Shown here in pieces: positions 44,306 through 53,896 of a stretch of 64,000 nucleotides of DNA. The DNA comes from Deinococcus sp. QL22 (lineage in GTDB: Bacteria > Deinococcota > Deinococci > Deinococcales > Deinococcaceae): positions 310,001 to 374,000 of the forward strand of contig NZ_CP097152.1 in the NCBI RefSeq assembly GCF_023370075.1. Reading direction: 5' to 3'. The notes under the pieces were generated by a model. The model had not been told where the DNA came from. It did no database searches and saw only the letters and a program-made list of their open reading frames with translations. How positions within the stretch are numbered: position 1 is the first letter of the stretch; each line of letters opens with the position of its first letter. A program made the translations under genes and the position numbers.

Positions 44306-45157
44306 CATTTTCACGCCTTCCGCCGCGGTCACGGTCAACCGCTGCTCCTCCTGCACGGCCTCGGCAGCAACTGGCGTACTTGGCAACCCGTTCTGGACGG
44401 TCTGAGCGCCCACCGTGAAGTCATCGCCGTGGACTTGCCGGGATCTGGGCATACCCCAGCCCTGGACGGGCCCGTGTCCATTGCGACCCTGGCAGATGCG
44501 GTCACCACCTTCCTCCATGAACACCACCTCATCGGCATTGACGTCGTGGGCAACTCGATGGGGGGCCGCTTGGCCATGGAACTGGCCCGGCGCAGTGTGG
44601 TGGGGGCCGTCGTCGCCCTCGATCCAGGCGGCTTTCAGCAGGGGTGGGAACAGCCGTTTTTCGACCGAACCGGGCAGGTGTTTTTGGGACTGATCCGGCT
44701 CTCCCGGCCCCTGATGCCTCTGCTGACCCGTACCCGGTGGGGACGCACCCTGCTGTTTGCCCAATACTCCTCCCATCCTTGGGACATTCCTGCAGAGCTG
44801 GCACTGGCGGAGATGAAGTCTTACGCGGCCTCACCCTCCGTGCCGGAACTCAGGCGCAGTTTGATCTTGCGGGGCGGGGACGTGCCACAGGGCGCAGCCA
44901 TCGACACCCTGGCCCGGCCGATGGTGATTGCGTGGGGCCACTACGACCGGGTGTGTTTGCCCCGGCAAGCGGAGCGGGCCCTGCGCCTGTTTCCGCAGGC
45001 GCAGCTGTACTGGTTTGAACACAGCGGGCATTGTCCGCACTGGGACAGTCCCGCCGAGACGGTCGACTTGATCCTCAAGGTAACGGGGCGAACCAGCCAG
45101 CCATATACTGTGAGGGGCGCTGAGGCCGTAGGCCAAGGAATACAGCCCTCGCTTTAG
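44303..45157 (+). CDS. Alpha/beta hydrolase
   Basis: 284 residues of the alpha/beta-hydrolase fold. LLLLHGLGSNWRTW carries the oxyanion-hole motif, and the nucleophile is S85 in VVGNSMGGRLAM. The acid is the Asp in WGHYDRVC and the His is in EHSGHCPHWDSP. It is complete for an esterase, lipase-like or haloperoxidase-like enzyme acting on an unknown substrate. Cytosolic, single gene, leaderless-type start. Confidence 0.88.
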   Translation: MHFHAFRRGHGQPLLLLHGLGSNWRTWQPVLDGLSAHREVIAVDLPGSGHTPALDGPVSIATLADAVTTFLHEHHLIGIDVVGNSMGGRLAMELARRSVVGAVVALDPGGFQQGWEQPFFDRTGQVFLGLIRLSRPLMPLLTRTRWGRTLLFAQYSSHPWDIPAELALAEMKSYAASPSVPELRRSLILRGGDVPQGAAIDTLARPMVIAWGHYDRVCLPRQAERALRLFPQAQLYWFEHSGHCPHWDSPAETVDLILKVTGRTSQPYTVRGAEAVGQGIQPSL

Positions 45158-45436
45158 GGTGAGCCAGACGAAGCGGTGTGAACCTCATTCTGAGATCAGG
45201 CACTTGCAGCGCTCTTTCCCATGGCGTGTGGTTCCGCGTCCTTGCGGTTCATTCGTCATAACCCACCTCTACTCCCGGTTTTCCACTTGGCCCGTTGGAT
45301 CCCTCCAGATGAACGAACCGCATCTCTTCGGCAGGGCACAGGGGGAAGGCTCATCTGTGCCCTGCCCCTCCCCTTGAGCCTGAAGCTCAAGGGCACACAG
45401 AGGCGCGCCCGGGGCGTGAAGGAGCCGGGCGGCGCC
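45158..45436. other. Intergenic stretch between convergent genes
   Basis: No gene recognised. CCCTTGAGC-type inverted repeats (CTTGAGCCTGAAGCTCAAG at about 45375-45393) could form a terminator-like stem between the two convergent genes. Confidence 0.35.
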
Positions 45437-46768
45437 CTATTCCCCAGTGGGGTATTCCCCAGTGGGGTACGTCTCCGGCACGTCCTCTTCGGCATCGTCC
45501 GGTGCAGTGTCGGCATCCAGGGGGGTCAGCGCCCGGGTGGTATCAACATGCAGGAGGGCGTCGTACATGGCCGCGGGACTGGTCATGACATAGTGACTCC
45601 AGCGCTCGGTTTGCGGACGGTAAATGACGCCGATGAAGCGCTGCAGCTGCTTGGTGTTCAGTGCTCCGTACACCTGTGGACTGCGCATGTCCAGCCAGTA
45701 GGTCGGCAGATCGACTTGGTGTAGCTGCGCCTCGACACTGGCATTCAGGCCTGGCTTCACGGCCTTGACCTGTCCCGGCGAGCCCCAGTCGTTGCTGGCA
45801 AACACCGTGCCGCTGTAGGTCGTCTGACCGATGATGAAGGTGCTTTCTGGCCACCGCTGGCGGGTGAGTTGCCCCAGATTCAGTTCGTCGCGCTCCCAGC
45901 TCATCGCGCTGCCCCGCGCATCGCCGAGGTGCGAGTTGTGCGCCCACACCACGATTCTCGCCTGCTGCCCCTGTCCTGTAAGGTGTTCGTCTAGCGCTTC
46001 GAGTGTTTGGGCCATGTGTGTGTCGCGGATGTTCCACGAGGTTTCCTGGCGCTGAAACATGGAGCGGTAATAACTTTCGGCGTTGAGGGCAAGCCTTGCA
46101 TTCTGCTCGGCATAGAAGTACTCGTCCTCGTCCAACAGCCCGTCTCTGACCAGTTCTGGTGCGCGGCGCTGGAGATCCACGAGTTGTTCCACTGCTTGCT
46201 CCTCGCACGGCTCTGCCGCGCCCGCTTCGGTGGCGTAACCATACGCCTGCGGATTCAGGCCAAACGGATCGAAACAGGCGTACCGTTCACGCGCGCGCTC
46301 AGCGGCATCCGGGTCGACGCCCTGCAGGTAGGCCACTACAGCGTCCATGCTGCGGTGCAGGCTGTACAGGTCAAGGCCGAAAAAACCCACTTTCGCTTGC
46401 GAAGTCCGCTCATTGTGCCCACGCAACCACTCGACGAAGGCCTGGACGTCGGTGTTGCGCCACATCCACTTCGGGAACCGCTGGAAATCGCCCAGCGCCT
46501 CCTCCGCAGTGTTGTCACCGTTCAGCCCACGCACGAAGCGGTGGACGCGGTAGGCGTCGGGCCAGTCGGCTTCCACTGCCACAGCGCTAAAGCCTTTTGC
46601 CTCAATCAGGAATTGCGTGAGGCGGGCGCGTTCCCGGTAAAATTCGTGCGTGCCGTGCGACGCCTCTCCAATCAGCACGAAGCGGGCGTCTCCGACGGCG
46701 TCCAGCAGGGCAGCATAATCGCTGCTCGCTCCAGTCAGTGGGTGGGCGTGTGAGTGCAGGTCAGGCAT
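45437..46768 (-). CDS. Erythromycin-esterase family protein, copy 1
   Basis: 443 residues of the Ere/COG2312 fold. The first active-site block is RFVLIGEASHGTHEFY (Glu and two His) and the second is IVVWAHNSHLGDARGS (His). WPDAYRVHRFVRG and DLYSLHRSMDAV are also conserved. Named for hydrolases of macrolide lactones, but most members have an unknown natural substrate. No signal peptide, so cytosolic. The C-terminus ends with an ETYPTGEYPTGE duplication encoded by a 15-base tandem repeat. The ATG overlaps the end of a decayed phosphoribosyltransferase gene. Confidence 0.85.
   Translation of the reverse strand: MPDLHSHAHPLTGASSDYAALLDAVGDARFVLIGEASHGTHEFYRERARLTQFLIEAKGFSAVAVEADWPDAYRVHRFVRGLNGDNTAEEALGDFQRFPKWMWRNTDVQAFVEWLRGHNERTSQAKVGFFGLDLYSLHRSMDAVVAYLQGVDPDAAERARERYACFDPFGLNPQAYGYATEAGAAEPCEEQAVEQLVDLQRRAPELVRDGLLDEDEYFYAEQNARLALNAESYYRSMFQRQETSWNIRDTHMAQTLEALDEHLTGQGQQARIVVWAHNSHLGDARGSAMSWERDELNLGQLTRQRWPESTFIIGQTTYSGTVFASNDWGSPGQVKAVKPGLNASVEAQLHQVDLPTYWLDMRSPQVYGALNTKQLQRFIGVIYRPQTERWSHYVMTSPAAMYDALLHVDTTRALTPLDADTAPDDAEEDVPETYPTGEYPTGE
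45439..45468 (-). repeat. Two 15-base tandem repeats at the 3' end of the esterase gene
   Basis: ATTCCCCAGTGGGGT occurs twice in a row (45439-45453 and 45454-45468). Each unit contains a CCCCA/TGGGG inverted repeat and encodes the duplicated YPTGE of the C-terminus. Confidence 0.85.
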
Positions 46769-47234
46769 GGGTGATCCTGGCCAGGGCGTGTAGGGATTCG
46801 CAGTTGGCTGAGAAAGCGGCCGCTCCCGCTGGAAAGGCCACGCGTACTGCCGCGCTGGTCAACAGGCCGCCCTCTGGTTGCCGCGCTGTGTTGGCCGCCC
46901 GTTTCAGGGGAAAGCATTGAGCGCAGTCCACGCCCTGTTGGCGAGTAAGTTCCGGCCCAATGCCCTGAGGTGTGGGCCGGGTCTGCGCCAACAACCCCCG
47001 AGCCAGCCCTCGCGCTTGGCCAGGCGCTATGTTTTTTCCTTTCGCTTGGGGAGAGGAGGGGAGGCCCACCAGGTGCACCCTCACCGGAACCTCGACTGCC
47101 TGTGAGTCCTCAGTGGCGGCCTGTGGGCCGCGTGGCCGGCCCAGCACCACGCTGTGCGGCCAGATGTGTCCCCTGGGCAGGAGTTCGCCCAGTTGCCGCT
47201 GAGCGCCGCGTCTGCTCTTGAAGTCCACCATCAC
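46761..47234 (-). pseudogene. Phosphoribosyltransferase-like gene with internal loss
   Basis: An uninterrupted 157-codon frame begins DFKSRRGAQRQLGELLPRG, followed by HSVVLGRPRGPQAATE and VEVPVRVHLVGLP, which resembles the N-terminal part of COG1926 predicted phosphoribosyltransferases (usual partner of COG2312 esterases). The PRPP-binding loop (VDDGLATGAT-type) that should follow is missing. The C-terminus retains a VRVAFPAGAAAFSAN segment like the end of the family. It is probably an internally deleted relic. The stop still overlaps the ATG of the esterase gene, so the original coupling is preserved. Confidence 0.5.
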
Positions 47235-48027
47235 GCTTCTCCTTGTCGCTGTTTCTGGATAGAACTGCTCACGGATTGGGGCCGGGTGAGCACCTCAGCC
47301 TTGGGCCGGGAGACGGGCCACGCTGGAAATGCCGGGTGCTCACCCGGACCGAATCCGTCCTCTGGGGCACGATCCGAACCAAAATGCTGCCTTAAGCAGC
47401 CCTGTTCTGATCGGATACGGCGGACACAGTATGCTTTTGAATCTCTGGTTTGAAGAGCGGTTATTGCAGTCAAGGGAGATCACGCCTCCACAGCGTCATT
47501 GAAAAAGGCCAGCCCAGCGGGGGTGGTTCGTGTCCACCTCTGAACCCTCAGGCTCCTGCCCTGCTGTCCCGTCAGTCAACCGCGCCGCGTCTCAAGGTGT
47601 GTGGCAGCCACCTCAACGCAGGCCCCTTCAAACCTGCGGGTGGCATGATGAAAGGACAAGCGAAAACCAATCAGATTCTTATGGGATAGCGGCTTCATCT
47701 TGAAGACATCACCGGCGCAGTCGCCATGCCTCAAGGGGCTCCCCGCTGCCCCCGCGCCAACCCGCTGAGCGTAAAAGCTGTTCCAGACCGTGTTTCTCAG
47801 CCCAGCTGCGGTGGAGCGCTCTGATACGCCGCTGCCAGACCACCTGACTGGCGTGAGGTGGGCAGCCGGTGGAAAATCACCTCAGGCCACCAGCCCCTCA
47901 AGAAGGGTCAATGCCCGCTCGGAACCCCTTATGGTTGTCTCTTGGGCACCGAAAGGCCTCTGCAGCCTTAAACCCGGCCGCAGAAAGGTCACAGTCTGGT
48001 GCGGTACAAGGAAAGCAGGAGACCTCT
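47235..48027. other. Long stretch without a recognised gene
   Basis: No recognised coding sequence, and no terminator clear enough to call. AGGAG (48017-48021) serves the next gene. Confidence 0.35.
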
Positions 48028-48870
48028 ATGCCGGACGCCCGCAACACCCACTGCATGTCACTGAACCCCCAGGTCTGGCACGTCTTTACCGATGGCAGCA
48101 GCCGGCATGAGCGTCGGCAGACGTTTTCCGGTTGGGCCGCTCGCGCCGCGCAGCCCGAAACCCGGCAGATTCGTCAGATCAGCGGTGCCCGGCCGGGAGG
48201 CACCTCACTAGAGGCCGAGACCGAGGCGCTGCTGGCTGGTCTGCAGCTGGTTCCTGCCGGCGCGGTGGCCCGGCTGTACAGTGACCTTGACCCCGCGGCC
48301 CTGCGGGAGGTGCTTCAAGGGCCGGTGGCCCTGGCTGCCCGGAACCATCTGCACGCGCTCTGGATTCATCCCATTGGGCGCAACAGCAACAGGCACCACC
48401 ATGACGTCCACCTGATGGCCCGCGCCGCCGAGCTGAGTGCCCGGGAAGGGGCGCGGGCTGAAGCTGCCGGGTTGAGCAATGCTGTGCTGGATCTCCAGGA
48501 TCTGGCCCGGGCTGGTCAGAGCGACGCCCCACTCGCCCTTCATACTCCCTGGCAACTGCCCGGCCACACTCAGGCGCTCCAGGTGCAGTTGGAACCTGTC
48601 AAGAGCAGCAAAGCTGCCGGCGCCGGTCGCCGCGCCGCACTGGCTTCGCTGCAAGCCGCCATTCAGGGTCAGGGCCGCACGTCAGAGGAGGCCATGCGCA
48701 ACGCGCTGGCCCGCAGCGTGCCGCTCCTGGCCCGCGCCAGTCTGGTCGACCTGACTGTGCCCCTTGAGTGGCTCCCGGCAGCCTTGGAAGTGGCGCGCGA
48801 TCTGGGGACTGTCCGGGTGTTGCTGGCCGATCAGCTGGAGAGGGCAGAAGAGCCGTCTCCTGGCAACTGA
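48028..48870 (+). CDS. RNase HI-like domain protein
   Basis: About 280 residues from ATG 48028, with AGGAG six bases upstream. The N-terminal 150 residues look like an RNase H fold: D22 in WHVFTDGSS, the acidic pair in TSLEAETEALLAGLQ, the third Asp in LYSDLDPAALRE (about 86), and an HHHDVHLMARAAEL segment. These are the four acidic positions that bind two metal ions to cut RNA in RNA-DNA hybrids. The C-terminal 130 residues are helical without a recognised family. It may be a reverse-transcriptase-free RNase H-like nuclease. Confidence 0.65.
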   Translation: MPDARNTHCMSLNPQVWHVFTDGSSRHERRQTFSGWAARAAQPETRQIRQISGARPGGTSLEAETEALLAGLQLVPAGAVARLYSDLDPAALREVLQGPVALAARNHLHALWIHPIGRNSNRHHHDVHLMARAAELSAREGARAEAAGLSNAVLDLQDLARAGQSDAPLALHTPWQLPGHTQALQVQLEPVKSSKAAGAGRRAALASLQAAIQGQGRTSEEAMRNALARSVPLLARASLVDLTVPLEWLPAALEVARDLGTVRVLLADQLERAEEPSPGN

Positions 48871-48893
48871 TGCCGGTTCACCCCGAACGGCTC

Positions 48894-50231
48894 TCAGCTC
48901 GGCGGATCCAGCGGCGTCAACGCCCGGGTCACGTCAAAGTGGAGTACCAGGTCGAATTGCCGGGGCAGACTGGCCAGAAAATAGTGGCTCAGACGTTCTG
49001 AGGCTGGGACGTACTGCACGCCGATGGCGCGTTCCAGCCGGTCTTGAACCAGGCCCTGAGGCGCCCGGCGGAGATCGAGCAGAAAGTTGGGAATCCCGGT
49101 GTCATGAAACAACCGCTCGTAGCTGCCTTCCAGAGAGGGTCGGATCTGCATCAGGCGCCCAGGGAGGTTCCATTCGGGCGCGGCGGTCACGCTTCCGGTA
49201 TGGGTGGTCATGCCGATCAAGAGGGCATCTTTGCCGTAACGTTGCCGAACCAGCTGTCCCACATTCACCTCGTTCTGCCGGGCCATTTCGGTGGCCCGGG
49301 CATCGCCCAGATGGGAATTGTGTGCCCAGACCACGATCTTGGCGCCTGGCGCCAGATGGGCCCGAATGGCCTCCAGCGTCTCGGTCATATGCTGATCCCG
49401 GACGTTCCACGAAGACCCTCCACCCAACAGGTTCAGCGACGCGCGCTCGTAGTTCACTGCGTTTTTGACCACCCGGGCGTTCTGTTCCAGATCGAACAGA
49501 ACCTCAGGGGCCGCACCTGGGAGGCGGCGGCGCCCGGTTACCAGCTGGCGCACCTCAGCGAAGACGTCTTCTACGTTTTGGGCACAAGTCTGGGCTGCGA
49601 TGGCCACAGAAACGGCCGGGTCATCTGGGAGGGCTGGATCCAAGGCGTTCAGACAGCCATACCGGCTTTCGGCGCGGCGGGCGAGCGCCGGATCCAGGAT
49701 GGACAGCCCGCGCAGAACCTCGCGCCGAGAGCCTCTCAGGCTATACAGATCCATGCCGTAGAAGGCAGCCATACTGCCTGGCTGCGAAGCGTTACGCGTG
49801 CGCAGCCAGCCCACAAAATCTCTGACCACGACGTTGCGCCACATCCAGCGGGGAAAACGTTCGAAGGCCGCCAAGGCCTGCTCTGGGGTCCGGTCTGGGC
49901 CTTGCCCGCGCACATAGCGGTTGACCCGCTGCGCCTCGGGCCAGTCCCCCTCAATCACCACGGCGTCAAAGCCCTGTTCGGTGATGAGGCGCTTCGTGAT
50001 GTCCGCGCGCGTCCGGTAAAACTCATGGGTGCCGTGGGTCGCCTCACCGATCAGAACCACATTCGCGGTTCTGGCGGCCTGGATCACAGGATTCAGCGCG
50101 TGCGGCTGTTCAGAAATCGGAACGGCTGCAGCGCGTACAGCTGCTATCAGCGCGTTCTGCGCTTGGCAGCTGCCCGTTAGGCCAGCCAGGACGAGCGCCA
50201 CTGCGGCGCGGCGAATGAACCTTGCGTGCAT
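48894..50231 (-). CDS. Erythromycin-esterase family protein, copy 2 (exported)
   Basis: About 445 residues. The N-terminus (FIRRAAVALVLAGLTGSCQA) is a signal peptide, possibly with a weak lipobox ending TGSC. The core has VVLIGEATHGTHEFY, WPEAQRVNRYVRG, FYGMDLYSLRGSR and KIVVWAHNSHLGDARATE, the same active-site blocks as copy 1. GTG 50237 is the alternative start, but ATG 50231 has a GAGG site closer. This copy is exported while copy 1 is cytosolic, so the two may act on the same compound in two compartments. Confidence 0.88.
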   Translation of the reverse strand: MHARFIRRAAVALVLAGLTGSCQAQNALIAAVRAAAVPISEQPHALNPVIQAARTANVVLIGEATHGTHEFYRTRADITKRLITEQGFDAVVIEGDWPEAQRVNRYVRGQGPDRTPEQALAAFERFPRWMWRNVVVRDFVGWLRTRNASQPGSMAAFYGMDLYSLRGSRREVLRGLSILDPALARRAESRYGCLNALDPALPDDPAVSVAIAAQTCAQNVEDVFAEVRQLVTGRRRLPGAAPEVLFDLEQNARVVKNAVNYERASLNLLGGGSSWNVRDQHMTETLEAIRAHLAPGAKIVVWAHNSHLGDARATEMARQNEVNVGQLVRQRYGKDALLIGMTTHTGSVTAAPEWNLPGRLMQIRPSLEGSYERLFHDTGIPNFLLDLRRAPQGLVQDRLERAIGVQYVPASERLSHYFLASLPRQFDLVLHFDVTRALTPLDPPS

Positions 50232-50391
50232 GGGCACCTCAGAGGGGAGAGGGCCTGACCGCTGTGTCAGGCCGCGTGTTTCAGAGTCTAAGAATCCGGT
50301 TCATTGCGGCGGCCAGCCTCCGGTGCAGAGTCCTGAAGATTTTTAAGGCCCTGCCCCAGAGTTGAATGAAGACCAAGATCATTTTGTCTGG

Positions 50392-50714
50392 TGGGGTTGC
50401 CTGAACTGAACTCCCAACCGGGGAACGGCACAGGTGCCCTGACGCTCAGGCCCCGCTCCTGCAGCGACAGTTGACTCTGTCTGAAACGCTCGTCCTGGTG
50501 TGCTGGTGAAGATTCTTGGTTCGGGCGTGCAAACTCAGAAATCGCTGAGTGTTTTCGTCGTCTGAATCCAAACTGCTGCCGTTCTTGACGGCGGCAGGGA
50601 CGACGCGGCTGCCCGGCGCTCCAGCTGTCCGGGTGTACTGGATAATGGCCCTGGGAAGGCGGTGGCGATACGGTTTCAGGTCAGGCCCGGCGGGTCAGCC
50701 TCACCTAACCCAGT
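50392..50714 (-). pseudogene. IS6-family remnant, internally deleted
   Basis: The minus strand shows an N-terminal DLKPYRHRLPRAIIQYTR fragment and, after loss of the middle, a C-terminal NTQRFLSLHARTKNLHQHTR piece. Its left end near 50392 (GGTTGCCTGAACTG) is a degenerate terminal repeat. At most 100 codons remain. Confidence 0.55.
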
Positions 50715-51350
50715 TCAGGCGGTTCTGTCAGGTGAATCGCGCCGCTGGTAGGCGGAGCGCCACACGTGAACGGCCCGGTACTGGTTGCTTCTTTTGACGT
50801 GGGCGGGAACTGTGGGTCTTGTGTGGTACTCAAGGGTGGTGATCCGGGCGTGGAAAGTCAAACATTCCTGAGTCCGCTGTCGTGGTCTGAAGCCGAGCTG
50901 GCGACGCTCGCGTGGTCGTGTGGGACAGTGTGACTGCAGGGTGAGATTGTTGCCGCGAGCGGTCGAGCTGACCTGCGGTTGGTCGACCGCCTCTCGGGCT
51001 GGGATAGCGCGGATGGTGGCCCCAGAACTGGCCAACGTATCGGTGCAGATCGTCTCTGGAACGTGAACTTCCCCCAGCCGTCGGGCCGGAAAGGTTCCCG
51101 CGGCCTCCGTGTCTCTACGGCGTTGCCGCAAGACATCAAGCACGGCCCCGTGCTCATCCACGGCCCGCCACAACCCGTGGCGGACATTTGATGTTCCATT
51201 CGCGAGGGGGATCGTGGCTGACCTCAAGGCCACGCTGATGGAACAATTCCTGCACGTCCCTGCAGTTGAGCGGGAAACGGTGGTAGAGCTGGGGTGGCGT
51301 GCTCGGTGATGCACATTGGAAATCGGTGGCGGTCAGGGAGCGGGTCAGTC
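50715..51350 (-). pseudogene. IS6-family transposase remnant
   Basis: The minus strand reads QLYHRFPLNCRDVQELFHQR near the N-terminus. A frameshift leads into a second frame with RHGLWRAVDEHGAVLDVLRQ and, further on, RTQECLTFHARITTLEYH, all IS6-family signatures. Several frame changes and stops. It lies in tandem with the shorter copy to the left. Confidence 0.65.
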
Positions 51351-51381
51351 ACTGACCTCACCCTCCCGGTTCACCTGATAG

Positions 51382-51708
51382 TACTTCCTGACCTCCGCGG
51401 CCATCATCCTGCGGCCGCTTTTCTCTGGAAACCCCATCAAATTCACTGCGGCGATTCGAGTGGCCCTCATTGCTGGTCTGTGTTGGCAGGTCTATCCGGG
51501 CAAGGGCTGGGCCCGAATCCTGTGCATCTTCTTGATGAGTATGGCGGGCCTTTAAACTCTGCTCGCTCTCTTCGGCAGCATTCTGTTGCCAGGCTCCGGC
51601 CCGGTTGTCTTCATGCTCATGGGATTCAGCATGATTCATCTTGGAAGCCCTTTAGCCCTCCGTCTTCCCTTTCAAGTGCGTCAGTCCTTTGCTTCTGTCT
51701 CTCAATGA
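51382..51708 (+). pseudogene. Membrane protein remnant with in-frame stop
   Basis: The frame reads FLTSAAIILRPLFSGNPIK and IRVALIAGLCWQVYPGKGW, then FLMSMAGL followed by TAA (51553-51555). After that it continues TLLALFGSILLPGSGPVVFM to a TGA at 51706-51708. Three hydrophobic segments suggest a small integral membrane protein. The 5' end is missing at the IS6 boundary and one nonsense codon cuts the rest. Family not recognised. Confidence 0.45.
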
Positions 51709-51875
51709 CTGAAGGGGCAATTGAACTAGAGCAACACGTCTGATCTCAGACTAAAGCACAGCCCCCAATGAGGGGAGCTTTTCAATTGGGGCACGGCTCG
51801 ACAAACTCTCTGTCCAGCCAATATTCGGCCTCATCTTCTTCGGCGTCGCCACCGTCAGCCATCAGCTCTTGCCAC

Positions 51876-52094
51876 GGTTGTGTTGCCTTAACCGGACGGC
51901 GAGGCCAACCCGCTGTGCCCGACACCAACCCCTACCGCCACTGCTTTCCGATGATGATCCAGCACGCCGTTTGGCTGGATCACCACTTCCCCTTGGGCGA
52001 AGGGTGGATCCCATTCAGCGCGCTCTTCGCTGAGGAACTGCGCCGGGAACCCCGGTGGCCTATGGATGAGGTCTGCACCCTGGTCAATGCCGAC
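51876..52094 (+). pseudogene. IS6-family N-terminal remnant next to dgoD
   Basis: Terminal repeat GGTTGTGTTGCC (51876-51887), then GTG 51915 and NPYRHCFPMMIQHAVWLDHH, the transposase N-terminus. A shifted WIPFSALFAEELRREPRW piece, corresponding to the next IS6 domain, follows. The remnant ends exactly at the 3' end of dgoD, so an IS-mediated event defined the downstream end of the operon. Confidence 0.65.
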
Positions 52095-53243
52095 CTACCA
52101 CTCGGCCACACTGCCGTCAGCGTGCCGCCACACTGGGTTTCTCCAGCGGTGGCCCAGGGCGGCCATTTCACGCACGTAGGCTTCATTGACCTGTATCCCC
52201 AGTCCCGGCCCCTGCGGAATATTCACGAATCCGGCGGCGTATTCAAATACCAATGGGTCGGTCAGGTAGTCCAGCAGGTCGTTTCCGGCGTTGTAATGAA
52301 TGCCCAGACTTTGCTCCTGAATAAAGGCGTTGTGCGAGACGGCGTCCAGTTGCAGGCAGGCGGCCAGCGCTATCGGCCCCAGTGGGCAGTGCGGGGCCAG
52401 CGCCACATCGTAGGCTTCGGCCATCGACGCGATCTTGCGGCATTCGGTGATGCCCCCCGCGTGCGAGAGGTCGGGCTGGATAATGTCTGCCAAGCCTTCT
52501 TGCAGAATCTGTTTGAAGTCCCAGCGGGAATACAGCCGCTCTCCGAGGGCAATCGGCGTACTCGTCAGGCGGCACACGTCGCGCAGGGCCTCAATATTCT
52601 CGCTCAGCACGGGTTCTTCTATAAACAGCAGGCGCATCGGCTCCAGCTCGCGCACCAGCACCTTGGCCATCGGACGGTGCACGCGGCCATGAAAATCCAC
52701 GGCAATACCAAAATCCGGCGAGGTGGCGTCCCGGACGGCCTGCACGCGCTCCAGCACCTGGTCTACCTTGCGGGCCGAGTCCACGTATTGCAGTTCCTCG
52801 GTGGCATTCATCTTGATGGCGGTAAACCCTGCGGCCTGCGCCAGCCGCGCGGCGTTGCCCACCTCGGCGGGCCGGTCACCCCCAATCCACGAATACACCC
52901 GGATGCGCTCGCGGCAGGCGCCGCCCAGCAGGTTATGCACGGACGTGTCCAGCACCTTTCCCTTGATGTCCCACAGCGCCTGATCTATTCCGGCGATGGC
53001 GCTCATAAAGACCGCGCCGCCCCGGTAAAAGCCGCTGCGGTACATGACTTGCCAGAGGTCTTCTATGCGGGCCGGGTCGGCACCGATCAGCACGTCGGCC
53101 AGTTCGTGAACGGCGGCCTGTACGGTATGGGCGCGGCCTTCGACCACCGGTTCGCCCCAGCCGACCACGCCCTCATCGGTCTCCAGTTTCAAAAACAGCC
53201 AGCGCGGAGGCACCAAGAACGTTTCCAGATTGGTAATTTTCAT
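52095..53243 (-). CDS. dgoD: D-galactonate dehydratase
   Basis: 382 residues, the length of DgoD of the enolase superfamily, which removes water from D-galactonate to give 2-keto-3-deoxy-D-galactonate. Residues match the known active-site pattern: D183 and H185 in AVDFHGRVH, the Glu in FIEEPV, the Glu in [11 protein letters not shown]285 in [10 protein letters not shown], and the C-terminal [15 protein letters not shown]. Start ATG 53243 follows GGGGGAG. Last gene of the sugar-acid operon; its ATG overlaps the stop of the upstream aldolase gene. The activity could be tested on galactonate against other aldonates, because this subgroup is sometimes promiscuous. Confidence 0.9.
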   Translation of the reverse strand: MKITNLETFLVPPRWLFLKLETDEGVVGWGEPVVEGRAHTVQAAVHELADVLIGADPARIEDLWQVMYRSGFYRGGAVFMSAIAGIDQALWDIKGKVLDTSVHNLLGGACRERIRVYSWIGGDRPAEVGNAARLAQAAGFTAIKMNATEELQYVDSARKVDQVLERVQAVRDATSPDFGIAVDFHGRVHRPMAKVLVRELEPMRLLFIEEPVLSENIEALRDVCRLTSTPIALGERLYSRWDFKQILQEGLADIIQPDLSHAGGITECRKIASMAEAYDVALAPHCPLGPIALAACLQLDAVSHNAFIQEQSLGIHYNAGNDLLDYLTDPLVFEYAAGFVNIPQGPGLGIQVNEAYVREMAALGHRWRNPVWRHADGSVAEW

Positions 53244-53896
53244 ATCGGCTCCCCCGTCTGTGCCCGGATGTCGGCTGCCGTGCGTCCCAGCGCGGCCCAA
53301 TCGGGGTTATTCCAATCGGTGCGGGTCAGTGCGCCGCCGATGCCCGTGCTCACCGCTCCGGCGTCTAAGTAGGCGCGGATGTTGCCCGCGTCCACGCCGC
53401 CCACCGCCAGTAGCGGCACATCGGGATACGGCCCGCGCAACTGCCGGAAGTAGTCTGGCCCCAGCACCCCCGCCGGAAATACCTTGACAGCTGCGCTGCC
53501 CCCCTGAAACGCGGTGTAGATTTCGCCGGGGGTGAATGCGCCGCTCAGCACGCCCAAGCCCTGCTCGCGGGCATAAGCATTCACGTCCGGCACTGGGTGG
53601 GGCGTGACAAGAAAGGCAGCTCCGGCTTGGTGGGCTTGCCGCGCCAGTTCGGGCGTGACCACCGTTCCCGCGCCTAGCGGTACATCTGACCCAAAAGCAG
53701 CGCGGGCGGCCCGCAGTCCCGGTAAGCCGAGGTCGTCGCTGAGGGCCACTTCAAATAATTCTATGCCCGCGCCCAGCAGGGTTTCGATCAGCTTGGGCAC
53801 GTGCTGAGGCGGCACGCCCCGCAAGATCGCCAGAATGCGGCTGCGGCGCAGGTGGGAGAGCAGCTCAGGCACGGCCTGCCTGCCCGTGTTCAGCAT
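53240..53896 (-). CDS. dgoA: KDPG/KDPGal aldolase (dgoA-like)
   Basis: 218 residues of the class I KDPG aldolase family. [20 protein letters not shown] is the family start, [10 protein letters not shown] carries the catalytic Glu, [10 protein letters not shown] follows, and the Schiff-base Lys is K138 in [31 protein letters not shown] is the phosphate-binding loop. It should cleave 2-keto-3-deoxy-6-phospho-sugar acids to pyruvate and glyceraldehyde-3-phosphate. Position next to dgoD suggests the galactonate branch. Its start overlaps the end of uxuA by about 30 bases. Confidence 0.85.
   Translation of the reverse strand: MLNTGRQAVPELLSHLRRSRILAILRGVPPQHVPKLIETLLGAGIELFEVALSDDLGLPGLRAARAAFGSDVPLGAGTVVTPELARQAHQAGAAFLVTPHPVPDVNAYAREQGLGVLSGAFTPGEIYTAFQGGSAAVKVFPAGVLGPDYFRQLRGPYPDVPLLAVGGVDAGNIRAYLDAGAVSTGIGGALTRTDWNNPDWAALGRTAADIRAQTGEPI

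Noticed and set aside
44075..44776. Minus-strand frame opposite the alpha/beta hydrolase
   Set aside because: The plus-strand gene has all three catalytic motifs; the minus reading has none.
49044..50180. Plus-strand frame opposite the second esterase
   Set aside because: Shadow of an intact family member with active-site motifs.
51768..53372. Very long plus-strand frame opposite dgoD and the IS6 remnant
   Set aside because: dgoD matches the enolase superfamily residue by residue; the plus frame is a high-G+C shadow fused to IS6 sequence.
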